Shown: in pieces, positions 34,640 through 47,100 of the stretch
How positions within the stretch are numbered: the stretch's first letter is position 1
How the letters are laid out: each line of letters opens with the position of its first letter
Source of the DNA: Uloborus plumipes
Lineage: Eukaryota > Arthropoda > Arachnida > Araneae > Uloboridae
Reading direction: 5' to 3'
NCBI GenBank assembly: GCA_038373865.1
Contig: JAXGGA010005509.1
Span: 1 to 64,000 of the forward strand
Length of the DNA: 64,000 bases
The notes under the pieces: model-generated
Seen by the model: only the letters and a program-made list of their open reading frames with translations
Database searches by the model: none
What the model was told of the DNA's origin: nothing
Program-made: the position numbers and the translations under genes

Positions 34640-36480
34640 TACTAGCTGCGTAGCCCGGCGTTGCACGGGCTGTAATGCAGTGAAGGCAGTTTCAGAAAAC
34701 TACTCGCCACCAAGGCGGCTCGCCTTTAAAGAAATGAGGAAAGTTTAAATAGTTTACTCGCCGTCAAGGCGGCTCGCCTTTACAGTAGCGAGGAAAGTTT
34801 CTATTCACTACTCGCCACCAAGGCGGCTCGCCTTTAAAGAAATGAGGAAAGTTTAAACAGTTTACTCGCCGTCAAGGCGGCTCGCCTTTACAGTAGCGAG
34901 GAAAGTTTCAATTCACTACTCGCCGCCAAGGCGGCTCGCCTTTAAAGTACCAAGGAAAAGTTTAATAAACTACTCCCCGCTAAAGCGGCTCGCTAAAAAG
35001 CTTTCCTGCATCAAAGAATCAATCGAATTATTTGCACATGCTTCCTCAAAAATAAAGACGATGTCAAGTAGCGCATTCTCAGCACTCTCCCTAAATTACA
35101 AATAAAATTCCTTTCCAAAAACAATTATTTCCAAACCGCTTTCTTCCGGTAAAATTAATTGCAAAATTCTAAACGAAAAAGTTCTTTTAATATTTGGATC
35201 GAAGCCAGAAAAAGTCCCTTCTAAAAACAGCAATTGCAATTTTATTTAAAAACATTTTCAAAATGGTACCTGAGAAAAAATATGTCATTAATAATTAGAA
35301 TAAAAACAATTGTTAGAACTTTGTTATAACACGTATTCAAAATGACAATGAAAAAAATAACACTCTTTCATTTTAAAAAGTTCAACTTAATTAACGTTTT
35401 AATTCAAAATCGCAACGGAAAGAAATAAATATCTTGGAATTTTAAATAGTTCAATAATTTAATTAACGTTTCAATTCAAAATGGCAACGGTAAGAAAAAA
35501 TGTCTTGGAAGCTTAATCATTAATTAGGCTTAATCGCTTTAAATTCGACTACTTATTAATTAAACATTCGCTTTAAATTTGACTACTTATGGATCGCAGC
35601 CAGAAAAAGTCCCTTCTAAAAACAGCAATTGCAATTTTATTTAAAAACACATTTCCAAAATGGTACCTGAGAAAAAATATGTCATTAATAATTAGAATAA
35701 AAACAATTGTTAGAACTTTGTTATAACACGTATTTAAAATGACAATGGAAAAAAATAACACTCTTTCATTTTAAAAAGTTCAATTTAATTAACGTTTTAA
35801 TTTAGGGCCGAATTCAAGTGAAACACCATTGCAGTCGCTTCGAGGCGATCGCATATTGCAACCGCTACTGTAAGGGCCGAATTCAAGTGAAACACCATTG
35901 CAATCGCTTCGAGGCGTTTGCATATTGCAACCGCTACTGTAAGTCGAATTCAAGTGAATTCGTTTCACTTGAATCCAAATTTTGGAATTTGCGATTGCAT
36001 TGGTGAGTTGCGATCGTCCGTGTTTCACTTGAATCCCTGCCTAAGTCGAATTCAAGTGAATTCGTTTCACTTGAATACAAATTTTGGAATTTGCGATTGC
36101 ATTGGTGAGTTGTGATCGTCCGTGTTTCACTTGAATTCCTGCCTTAAAATCGCAACGGAAAGAAATAAATATCTTGGAATTTTAAATAGTTCAATAATTT
36201 AATTAACGTTTTAATTCAAAATGGCAACGGTAAGAAAAAATGTCTTGGAAGTTTAATCATTTATTAGGCTTAATCGCTTTAAATTTGACTACTTATTAAT
36301 TGATATCTTCGCTAATTAAAATCGTATAATTATATAGATTGAAACTAATGAAGCCTGAAAAATTACCTATCTATCGATACCTGGTTCGACTTTCAGTTCA
36401 TTGGCGTTCAGGAGAAATAAGCGTGACATAGAAAGATAGAAAGATAGTTAGAAAGAAACTCAGTTTTTAATATAAGTAGA
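34640..36480 (+). repeat. Composite interspersed repeat with GC-rich 54-bp tandem head
   Basis: Starts CTAGCTGCGTAGCCCGGCG and ends GATACTCAGTTTTTAATATA (AGTAGA follows). Near the head, 34702-34995 holds about five to six 54-bp units (anchors ACTCGCC at 34702, 34756, 34810, 34864, 34918). These alternate in a 108-bp dimer pattern: ACCAAGGCGG then GTCAAGGCGG. A 395-bp block starting GGATCGAAGCCAG (35196) is directly duplicated at 35591, and the second copy is interrupted by a MITE. (GAAA)/(GATA) words precede the 3' end. No protein seen; class unassigned. Confidence 0.75.
35805..36143. mobile_element. TTA-flanked MITE with internal duplications
   Basis: The element is 339 bp with TTA at 35802-35804 and 36144-36146. 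The ends are GGGCCGAATTCAAGTGAAAC and, in complement, GGCAGGAATTCAAGTGAAAC. The left half is a doubled 71-bp unit (GGGCCGAATTC at 35805 and 35876). The right half is a doubled ~105-bp unit carrying TCAAGTGAATTCG palindromes. The empty site is the matching point of the first 395-bp duplicate (TTTTAATTCAAAATCGC near 35400). A Harbinger-like origin is suggested by the TTA duplication. Confidence 0.85.
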
Positions 36481-37306
36481 CTAGCTGCCAGGGCAGCTAG
36501 ATTAGCTTCCTGCGGCATGCTGATGCATAACGTCCCCCCTCTCTAACTTTTACCTCATTCTGAAATTATATTATTTGATATAATTTAATGTTCATTCGAT
36601 TTCAAGACATACCACGCACGTGGCCCGGCGTTGCACGGGCACTTCGTGCCCTGAAAGTAGTGAGAAAAAAATTTAAAGAAACTACTCCCCGCCAAGGCGG
36701 CTCGCTTACAGGCGCTTCACGCCTTTACTTTTTTCCTATATAAAAAAATCATTCGAATTATTGAGATGCTTCACGCCTTCAAGATGGTGAGGAAAGTTTC
36801 AGTAAGTTCAGGTCGCTCAAAGAAAAAAAGCAGACATAGATACTCAGTTTTTAATATAAGTAGATGGCTCTTCAACAAATAAATGTTTCAAAATATTACC
36901 AGTAGCTAGCGATAAAAATTCTACGTAAGTGGTCCGCTTATGAGTTTCGTGTTTGATTTAGTTAAGCCTTCATTCAAAATTCTCATTATCATTGTTATCA
37001 CCGTTTCATAGCAACGACGGTTTGCAAGAATGGATTTCATATTTAATCATTTATTAGGCTTAATCGCTTTAAATTTGACTACTTATTAATTGATATCTTC
37101 GCTAATTAAAATCGTATAATTATATCAATTGAAACTAAAGAAGCTTGAAAAATTACCTATCTATCGGTACCTGGTTCGACTTTCAGTTCATTGGCGTTCA
37201 GGAGAAAGAAGCGTGACATAGAAAGATAGAAAGAAAGATAGTTAGAAAGAAAGATAGTTTGAAAGAAAGATAGTGAGAAAGATACTCAGTTTTTAATATA
37301 AGTAGA
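36481..37306 (+). repeat. Interspersed repeat, + copy of an inverted pair
   Basis: Starts with the palindrome CTAGCTGCCAGGGCAGCTAG and continues with GTGGCCCGGCGTTGCACGGG at ~36620. The sequence GATACTCAGTTTTTAATATA occurs at both ~36839 and ~37281, so it is two 3'-end units in tandem. Its reverse complement is at 38087-38914. It directly abuts the preceding repeat (AGTAGA then CTAGCTG). Confidence 0.8.
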
Positions 37307-38086
37307 TTTTTTATTTTCATTGCGGTCATAACCCAATATTAAACTATTGTGTTAATGTTTACCCTATCATTTGGTTGGTTTCATTAAGAAAGAAATGAAC
37401 TATGACCTATCCCTTCTATTATTAAGAAAGCGAAATAATTGTTTTTTTTTCACACCCGTAATAATACAGGGTGTTCAGATAAAAAAAAGCTATAACTGTA
37501 TTAGTTAAGTAAATCAAAGTAATAATGTGACTACAGATAAATAAGTGTATATGATTTTTTTTTTGTGTACACTTCAAGTCGCATGACATATATGTGCGGT
37601 ATTCTAGTTCTATTCCCACTTGGGTTAGAGTTGTTTATGATTAAGGACTTCAGTTATTAGCTGCTTCAATGTGTTGCCTTCATTTTCAATTATTATAAAT
37701 AGTTATAGAAATAAAAATAGCAATTATTTTGCAAATTTTAGAGCTAAATTGTTTATTTAAATATTAAAAGAATTTTTTTCTTCGTTTTCTAAATCTGGAC
37801 AATTTTTGTAAGGATTAGTTGTTGTCGAAATCCAAACATTTAAAATACTTAAACATTTAAATACATTTCTAACTAAAAAGGGTATGAATTTCAAACTAAA
37901 TCGATATCTTTTTAACAACAACAACAACAAAAAAAAACATAAATGGAATGTATGCAAAGTAAAAAGTAATTAAAAGTAATTAAAAGAAAAAATTGAAAGA
38001 AGAGGAAAAACTGACCGAAATTGTTCTGCACCTTTGTAATAAAGGTGAGTATAACCGATCGCGCACTTATGGGACAAATATATATA
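37307..38086. other. Spacer between inverted repeat copies
   Basis: AT-rich. At 37465 there is TACAGGGTGTTCAG, resembling the end of the palindromic element at 41347, but no partner end is seen. No gene. Confidence 0.45.
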
Positions 38087-38914
38087 TCTACTTATATTAA
38101 AAACTGAGTATCTTTCTAACTATCTTTCTAACTATCTTTCTTTCTAACTATCTTTCTTTCTAACTATCTTTCTATGTCACGCATCTTTCTCCTGAACGCA
38201 AATGACCTGAAAGTCGAACCAGGTACCGATCGATAGGTAATTTGTCAAGCTTCATTAGTTTCAATTGATATAATTATACGATTTTAATTAGCGAAGATAT
38301 CAATTAATAAGTAGTCAAATTTAAAGCGATTAAGCCTAATAAATGATTAAATATGAAATCCATTCTTGCAAACCGTCGTTGCTATGAAACAGTATAATAA
38401 CAATGATAATGAGAATTTTGAATGAAGGCTTAACTAAATCAAACACGAAACTCCTAAGCGGGCCACTTACGTAGAATTTTTATCGCTAGCTACTGGTAAT
38501 ATTTTGAAACATTTATGTGTTGAAGAGCCATCTACTTATATTAAAAACTGAGTGTCTATGTCTGCTTTTTTCCTTTGAGCGAGCTGAACTTACTGAAACT
38601 TTCCTCACCATCTTGAAGGCGTGAAGCATCTCAATAATTCGATTGATTTTTTTTATATAGGAAAAAAGTAAAGGCGTGAAGCGCCTGTAAGCGAGCCGTG
38701 TTAGCGGGGAGTAGTTTCTTTAATTTTTTTTCTCGCTACTTTCAGGGCACGAAGTGCCCGTGCAACGCCGGGCCACGTGCGTGGTATGTCTTGAAATCGA
38801 ATGAACATTAAATTATATCAAATAATATAACTTCAGAATGAGGTAAAAGTTAGAGAGGGGGGAACTTATGCATCAACATGCCGCAGGAAGCTAATCTAGC
38901 TGCCCTGGCAGCTA
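38087..38914 (-). repeat. Interspersed repeat, minus copy of an inverted pair
   Basis: Reverse complement of 36481-37306. It runs from CTACTTATATTAAAAACTGA to CTAGCTGCCCTGGCAGCTAG and is followed at once by a (TA)n array. The (CTTT)/(CTAA) runs at 38110-38175 mirror the (GAAA)/(GATA) runs of the partner and differ in length. Confidence 0.8.

Positions 38915-39004
<90 letters not shown>
38915..39004. repeat. (TA)n microsatellite
   Basis: About 90 bp of pure TA between a repeat end and the 2.3-kb transposon. Related TA runs lie at 41330-41346, 41996-42096, 42291-42339 and 43599-43672. Confidence 0.95.
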
Positions 39005-39007
<3 letters not shown>

Positions 39008-41329
39008 GGTGATTAAAAAAAAAAATTTTTTTATTTATTTGGTCTTACCCTGTAGTTTTTTTTACACTATTCATGAATGTGATGTATGTGAAATTTTAGA
39101 TCAATTGAGTAATATTTAGAGGTCGTTCAACGCAATCGAATTCTGTTGAAAATTAGCAATTTCGAGAGTTGGAGTAAATAACTTCATTACCCGAAATAAT
39201 ATTGTTCTTCATTTAAAGTGGAATAATTTAAAATCTTAGTTTACTCTACTAAGTAATTAGTCAATGAAATAATAGGTCAAAGTGAGTTGTAACGACCCCC
39301 CCCCCCGCCCCCGCTCCAAAGCTGCATCATGTCTTACCTGAGTTTGGGTAGAAAATTCAGCTGCAAGCTCGGGGTGTGGTTTCTGTTTTCTCTTTGGTTG
39401 TTTGAGACGTATGAGTTTATTCGGCTAAAACACCTAGCATCCACTCTAGACAGGGCCCAATATAAGTAACAGAAAGCCACTTTGATAGTAACTGCGTACA
39501 AAGTATGGGTCAAAATGGGGAGGATTTGACAACGTCCATAAAACGGTAAAGGCAAACTATTCGCTCTGAATCGGTCGTTAACTTACAAAAGTCGTTTAAA
39601 TCTATGACTTCCTATGATAGTTCACTGAAACGAAACACTTATGCAAAATATATTGGGAAACTGAAGGAGGATCGGGGGTTTCACACGAGTATTAGTATCA
39701 GGACCACAAGCATTGATGATTTACTTCTGGGTTCTAGTAAGTTAGTCAGACCCTGGAATTTCTACGGCAAATGCTGCTGTACGATAACCAGTTAGATAAA
39801 TGGGAACTTAGTAAGCTCGTACGTTGTTTTGATACGACATGCAGGGCCGGTACTAAAGCTGGAGCATGTTTGAACTTGGGGGAAAAAAAAACTATGGACG
39901 CAACTTTTATATTGTGCTTTCCGCCATTATGGTATTTTAGACATTGTGTTTTCTGTTGTATTATAACCAAAGTCCATTCTAGTCTTTTTCTCTCGGTATT
40001 TTAACCGATAAACCAAGAAATAGGTAGAATTGGGGTATTTGATTGCGTGCAATGTCAAATGCGGTGCTCACGCAATTGTGTGGAACCATCCATAATAAAT
40101 AAAACATTCTAGTTTTAAGCCTGGAGTGAGAAACGATGAGGTTGAGGAGTTGGAAGACAATTCAGAGCAACGTGCAACTAGTAATGGCAGTTGCGCAAAG
40201 TCAACTTCTGATGACCCATGCAAGAGAAGTGTCCAAGGAAGATACTAGAGCGTAGTGCGTTTCTTGAGCGGAGCACCTTCTCTATCGTTGTATGTAGTCT
40301 TGTCCAAGGAGAGGTTCCTCGTGTTATATCTGTGCAAAGATTCTTTATGGCTTCAAGTTATGGATATTTCACAACCAGTTCAAACTTGTAGCCGGACAAA
40401 AAAAAAGGTATTCGTAACATATGAATATGATTTCTTTCACATTCTTATCGTTAACGGGAAAGAATATCTAAGAGCTAGATTCCCAGCAACCCTTTTTGTG
40501 CAAGCACTGAAAAATGATTTGGAACATTTTCAGCGTCCTTATTCATGTAAAGAAAAAACTCAAAATATATCAGCTGTTGGATTCTGAGCATTGGAATCTT
40601 CAAGATAGCTACCAACAAGGCTTTGTACTACCAAAAAAACTGAGGATTGTAAACGACAATACGGAGCGTGATATCGCCCTTATTGAAGCATTTGTTAAGA
40701 TTATCACTAACGACGAAAAACAAAGACAGTGTCGTCTTCAAGTGGTACAGGAACACAGAAAAGGTTTCAAAGTTGTAAAAAAGTAAACTTAAAAAGTATT
40801 ACAAGAATTAATGAGCGAATTACGATATATTTAATGTATTTAAATTTGTTTTTTATATTTTTTCCGTATTTGATTAGTTTTCATACTTTTCTGCATTTCA
40901 TTGGTTTTTCAGCTATATCGTTCATTTTGTCATTGCACGCTTTTTTTCTTCAGAGATATAGAAAAGCAATAAAGTAACCTCATTATTATTATTTACGTTA
41001 GCATTTGTGCCAATATCACAAAATTTGAAGTACTCCTAAAAGTAAATATAGTTTATAAAAATTTTGGGCAAATAATTCTGTGTATATAAAGGCCCAAATA
41101 AGACGGTAAGACGAACAAAATACAAAGTCTACTTTTTTCCATAGATATCATTTACGTTCACGTTTTTGTCAATATCACGAAATTTCAAGTCGTTTGAGCG
41201 ACCTCTAAATATTAATATATTTTGTCAAAAATTTTCACAAATAATAAGTGTATATAGTGGCACAAATAAGAGTGTAAGACACACAAAAATGCAAAGTTTA
41301 TTTTTTCCATACATTTTTGAATCGCCCTA
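39005..41329 (+). mobile_element. 2.3-kb TIR transposon of unassigned superfamily
   Basis: The ends are inverted: TAGGGTGATTAAAAAAAA on the left, and in complement TAGGGCGATTCAAAAATG on the right. Pairing continues inward for over 100 bp (ATATTTAGAGGTCGTTCAAC against its complement at ~41199-41219). Both sides are (TA)n, so the exact duplication cannot be read. It contains a decayed coding region on + at 39604-40785. Right-end sequence (TCACGAAATTTCAAGTCG) also repeats near 41015. Confidence 0.75.
39604..40785 (+). pseudogene. Decayed protein of the 2.3-kb transposon, unrecognised
   Basis: Protein-like segments lie in changing frames. One is a segment at 39604-39795 (RTTSIDDLLLGSSK). The segment 40315-40587 is protein-like. 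The last, 40610-40785, includes RIVNDNTERDIALIEAF and NDEKQRQCRLQVVQEHRK before a TAA. Frameshifts and stops between them show it is broken. The C-terminal stretch is charged and helical. I have an impression of similar C-termini in uncharacterised arthropod repeat proteins, but cannot verify that. Its place inside matching TIRs suggests a transposase or accessory protein. No catalytic motif could be read. Confidence 0.6.
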
Positions 41330-41346
41330 ATATATATATATATATA

Positions 41347-42339
<993 letters not shown>

Positions 42340-42343
<4 letters not shown>

Positions 42344-42948
42344 GTAGAAACAAAGGCAGCATTACTTTAACGCGCTTTTCACAAAAAAAAAATAAAAATT
42401 CAAAATTAAATGAGTTACATTAACATCTATGAGTGCATTTGCATGTAAGCAATCCTTAAAATTTCCCAGAGCTACTGGAATTATCATCCCCCACACCGGA
42501 TAAATGCCCTTGGCCTTTTAAGAGCGAGAATTACCGTCGCTCTCTATGAAATTTCATTTCATTGAATCCATTCATCCTGTCATTTGGGTCCTATTCCTTT
42601 GCCACCTAGATCACCAGACCTGACGCCAGTGAACTTCTTTGTTTAGGGATTCTTGAAACAAGCAGTTTACTGCTCAGATGCAACCAGTTTGCAGGACTTG
42701 CGCATTTGGCTTGATGGAGCAGTAGCAAAAATGAGAAATGAAATTTCATTGAGAGCGACGGTAGTTTTTGCTCTTAAAAGGCCAAGGGCATCTATCCGGT
42801 GTGGGGGATGATAATTTCAGTAGTTCTGGGAAATTTTGAGGATTGTTTACATGTAAATGTACTCATAGATGTTAGTGTAACTCATTTAATTTTGAATTTT
42901 TCTTTGTGAAAAGCGCGTTAAAGTAATGCTTCCTTTGTTTCTACGTGT
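42340..42948. mobile_element. TIR element with ~225-bp arms and a mariner-type remnant
   Basis: Left arm 42340-42568 and right arm ~42736-42948 are inverted copies with a few differences (ACACGTAGAAACAAAGG at the edge, CATCCCCCACACCGGAT inside). The 165-bp centre carries the transposase remnant. No target duplication could be read because the left flank is (TA)n and the right is TGTTATC. Confidence 0.88.
42592..42735 (+). pseudogene. Fragment of a mariner-type transposase C-terminal region
   Basis: Translation gives LPPRSPDLTPVNFFV, a stop, then GFLKQAVYCSDATSLQDLRI. In mariner-type transposases this is the segment around the third catalytic Asp (PDLTPxDFFLWG); here that Asp is Asn and the Trp codon is a stop. 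It is only ~48 codons long, framed by the long inverted repeats, and cannot function. Confidence 0.7.
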
Positions 42949-43592
42949 TGTTATCTTCTGTTGTGATTATTAACTTAATAAAGTGTTATAATTTAATATT
43001 TAGTTATAAAATTTTCCTTTTCTTGAATAAATAAACCAGTACACTTACATGAAATAGAAAATTTAGAACATAAAAGTCTGACTTTTTGCTGGTTTCCATA
43101 TTCTGACAAAGGGCGATTTTCATACTGTTTCAAACAAAAGTCAGAATATCTGCTGAACTTGAAGCCCAATATGATTTTCTGTTGTATCATCTGAAAGCTA
43201 GTGAAATAGGAAAGTTTTTGGTGCATTTGACCGGTTGTAGCTCATGCGGTTGTTTCTGAAATTTTTGACTGAAAAGTTTGATGAAATTTCATTTTTGAGT
43301 GTTTCCAGTGTTTGGAAGCTTGTAACTCACTGTGAAGTACGACTATCTTGATGAAAAGAGTGTCATTTTAAAGGATTTTGTCTTCTCTTTCCAAATATGT
43401 ACTTATTTTGTATGTAGGTCCGACAGGAAGTTCAAAAATTAGTCTTTTTCTGAAAATTTTGTTTTTTTGCGAACTTTTCTTAAATATAATATTACTCGGT
43501 TACGGTTAAGAATTGACACCGCTAATGGGTGGTTCTATACTCCACTTGGGCTCTTCTAGCACCCCTTTTCGTATGGCAGATTCGATCAAACT

Positions 43593-43598
<6 letters not shown>
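42949..43598. other. AT-rich sequence, no gene recognised
   Basis: Contains phrases such as GTTGTAGCTCATGCGG and CTTGTAACTCACTG that have the style of dispersed repeats, without a visible boundary. Confidence 0.35.

Positions 43599-43672
<74 letters not shown>
43599..43672. repeat. (TA)n microsatellite
   Basis: About 74 bp of TA. Confidence 0.95.
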
Positions 43673-43678
<6 letters not shown>

Positions 43679-43914
43679 TAACGAGCGTTTTCTAAATTTG
43701 AAGTTTTTTTTTTCAATTCTTAAATTATTATTTTTTTTAAAGATAAACATAGTATATTATTTCAAGTGAATGTCATTAAGTTACCAGACCAGGCATTTAT
43801 TGAGCACATTTAATTGAGGTACTCATTAAATTATTTATTTCCCAAACGCAATTAAAATGCATTTCTTTTTACTTTTCTCAGAAATAAACAACAAGAAACC
43901 GGGGATAAAAGTAC

Positions 43915-44170
43915 GAGCAGAGCATCGATTCTGAAGTGAAGAGGCTCGTCGCCAACAGATGGCGGTGTCGGCCATTTCCAAAGGCGCTGGGATCTTTTCC
44001 ACATAGTGGGCACGGGCGGCAAGGGTCGCACTTTATCTAGTAGTTTTCTCTGAACACGGTCGCAGTTAAAAGTGCTCTGGAAGAAAAGTGTGAGTTCTGA
44101 TCGGCGACCGATCTGATTTTTTAAAAATGTCCCCTCCGCACGAGTGTGTTTGTTTGTAGACAAGTGAGTT
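43915..44170 (+). promoter_or_regulatory. CpG-rich block, candidate promoter/first exon
   Basis: About 17 CpG dinucleotides in ~220 bp, far above neighbouring DNA. It contains AGATGGCGG and GGCCATTTCC, which resemble YY1-type sites. Two good 5' splice-site-like sequences on + follow: AAAAGT-GTGAGT at ~44088 and ACAA-GTGAGT at ~44160. No TATA box was identified, and the ORF on the minus strand (43852-44163) is not convincing. Non-coding first exon is my preferred reading, but there is no proof. Confidence 0.35.
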
Positions 44171-47100
44171 GAGACATTTTTTTGTTGGGTATACGAAAGG
44201 AAAAGAGAGATAAAAACACAAAAAACCCATTTGGACTAGCAGATGCTGCAGTTTAATAGTTAAAGGTAAGCAATTGAGAGTAGACACTGAGCAAGTTTTA
44301 GAAATCCATAGCGACTGTTACTTTATTGTTTACTCTTTGTATTCAGAAGGTTCACTACGAATTTTAATTCATGTATATTTCTTATTCGAACGCCGTAGAG
44401 GTTTTTTCATACAGTAAGAAGAAAACTATTTTTTAATGTGTGTACCAATTTGATTTTACAAACAAAGCCAGAGTGTGACACTTTTAACACACACAAGTCA
44501 CATCCGTAGACTTCATGAATGCATTTCCATTAAAACAAAACTCCCTTCCAGTTGACAGTAAGCCAAATAAAACTATTCTTAAGTTCAATCAGGCAACGGT
44601 CCTGTGTCAGTATCTTTTTAAGCTATTAAACTATGAAAAACTGTAAAATTGTTAAGGTTTAAAGAAAGTGCAAATGAGTATCTAAGAATAAGGGAAAATT
44701 GGAAAAAGTCTTTAAACAATTCTTTTTTAATTTAAGTTACAATTAATGCATCTTTTTAAATATTTTTTCTCAATTCAGATTAAAATATATATTCATAAAC
44801 ACTTTTCCATTTTCTCGTACTTTTCTCAAAAAAATCCTTTAATGATGACAATTAAATAATAAAAAAAAACATAAAAATGGAGTAAAAAACAGTTAGATAT
44901 TTAGTTATGGGAACGGAGCGATAGGCGGGGGGGGGGGTGCTTAATTTAATTTACAAGTACAAGTGATTAAGCACTTGTCGTAAGCTTGTGTTTTAGCTTT
45001 TAATGCTCATTAGTGAAGCGGTGATCAAAGACTTCCTTTTAAACACTAACGATATTGCTATTTCAGTTTAGTAAGTTTATTTTCACCATTTGCTTTTACT
45101 AAACGCTCCTATGAAATGTTTTCTACGTAAGACATTTTTATTTATTAAATATAAAAATATCTACAAGTACCGTTTAAAATTACAATTGAACTTTTTTTTA
45201 CTCTCACATTTTGGTAACAAACTAAGAAATCTTCGCAATTGCACGTTAAAATGCTTTGCAAAATACAAAAGAAACAAATTTTTGCAGAACCACTTTTAGG
45301 TGCTATTTTCCTTAGTATATGTGTAATATAAGCTAATATCTGTAGTTAGATATATACATCTCAAATTATAGAGAGCAAATGTGTTCCTTTAAATCTATTA
45401 TGAATTTTTGAAAAAAAAAAAAAAGTTAGTTGATTCGTAAATTTTATAAGAAGCCAGAGTAATTATACACATAAAAAGTAAGAGAAGTATTTGCGTCACA
45501 ACACAACACATTATTTCTTACAAATGCAAATGAAAGGTCATATATTTCTATATGTTTTTCTCCCGTCAATGTTATTTTCAAAACTTTTCCCACAGAGGTA
45601 GGGGAGAAAATTTTTGAAAAGAGTCACCCTCTCATACATAAAATGCAGATATTTACAACAATAACTCGTAAGAACTCACTTATATTTTTTTACCTATTCC
45701 TCTGTGAGAATTTGGTGCAATTTTTGTCATGCATAATTTATTCTGGTTAAATTGCGTCAATTAAACGATCCAAGGAAGGGATTCTGTGCAACTTCGAGTC
45801 ACGTGGTTGCAATTTTTGTAGTTAATTGTATATAATTGCGTTTCATGTCTTCCGTTTACAGCTTTGCAGGAAAATCTCATTATTTTTGTCCGGTTTGTTT
45901 AAAAAAATATATTTAAATCTGTATAATGTCCGAAAATATAATATATATCAAGAAGGTTTAATCGCAAACTACTGCATGTGAAAAAATGTAAATAAAAAAA
46001 GTATAGAATTTTTCAAAAAGTTTACGGTCCCTTGACGATCAAGGTAAATTAGAAATTAGTAAAATTTTAGAAAATATAATAAATAAAATTGTATAAGCAA
46101 TATTTATAACTGTATAAATTTATTTCACTAGTATATTGATTTAAAATACATTTTATAATATCTAAGCCTCTTACAAACTCTTAATTTATAAAATCTTTGA
46201 TAAAATTGGAACAAAAAAGTGCAATCATTTTTGCTTAAATTATACTAAAAAAATATTTAGTTTTTAGATGAAAATAATTCTAAAGTAACCTAATTTTGCT
46301 TCGAGCGTTATTTACGGATTTACTTAATACATTTTGCGGCCACGTATTTTTTGAACCATTGTGTCATGTCACAGGTTTAATAAAGATCACTACATTTGTG
46401 TATAGTCATATAGTCTCTTAATGTTCCCGAATCGAGAGCTTTATACTCCATCTGATCGTGAAATTTGTGTTTTAAGTGACAAAATCACGCACTTGTAGTT
46501 AACAAAAGAAATTGCTTAAATATCTTCCATACAAAATGCCGATATTATTCTCGTTTTTCTTGCTGAAATTACTTGTAACTTAACATTATTTAGGTAACTG
46601 TTAGTAAACTTGTTTACAATGGGTTTTCTGACGCCAAATGTTTCATGAAAAGTGAAACACAGAGTACTTTAGTCGAAGAAGTTTCTTAACACCAGGTGAA
46701 CGCCTCCTAAACACCAAGTGATAGAACGGCACTCCGTATTTTTTTTCTTTAATGTAGTTTAACATGCATGTTTTGCATCCATACATAAACTAATATTTAT
46801 GTAACAAAATGAGCGTGTGATAAACATAATGCATAAATTTTTACACAGCAATACATTTTTAAGTTAACTAATTAATATGTTGATTAACTAGTCACCATAA
46901 AAATATCTTACTTAAAGCAATACCGTTTTGTTCTGAATAGCTTTTCAGCTCCTAACTGAGCTATAAAACGCAGACGCTGATTTTATCCTATATAAATTGC
47001 CTAGTTGAAGAGTTTTTGAACAATGTTTTATCTTTATGTTTAGTGCAATTTAAAAATTAAAATTTTACTCGAAAACGATTTTTTTTGCAGTGAATGTATT

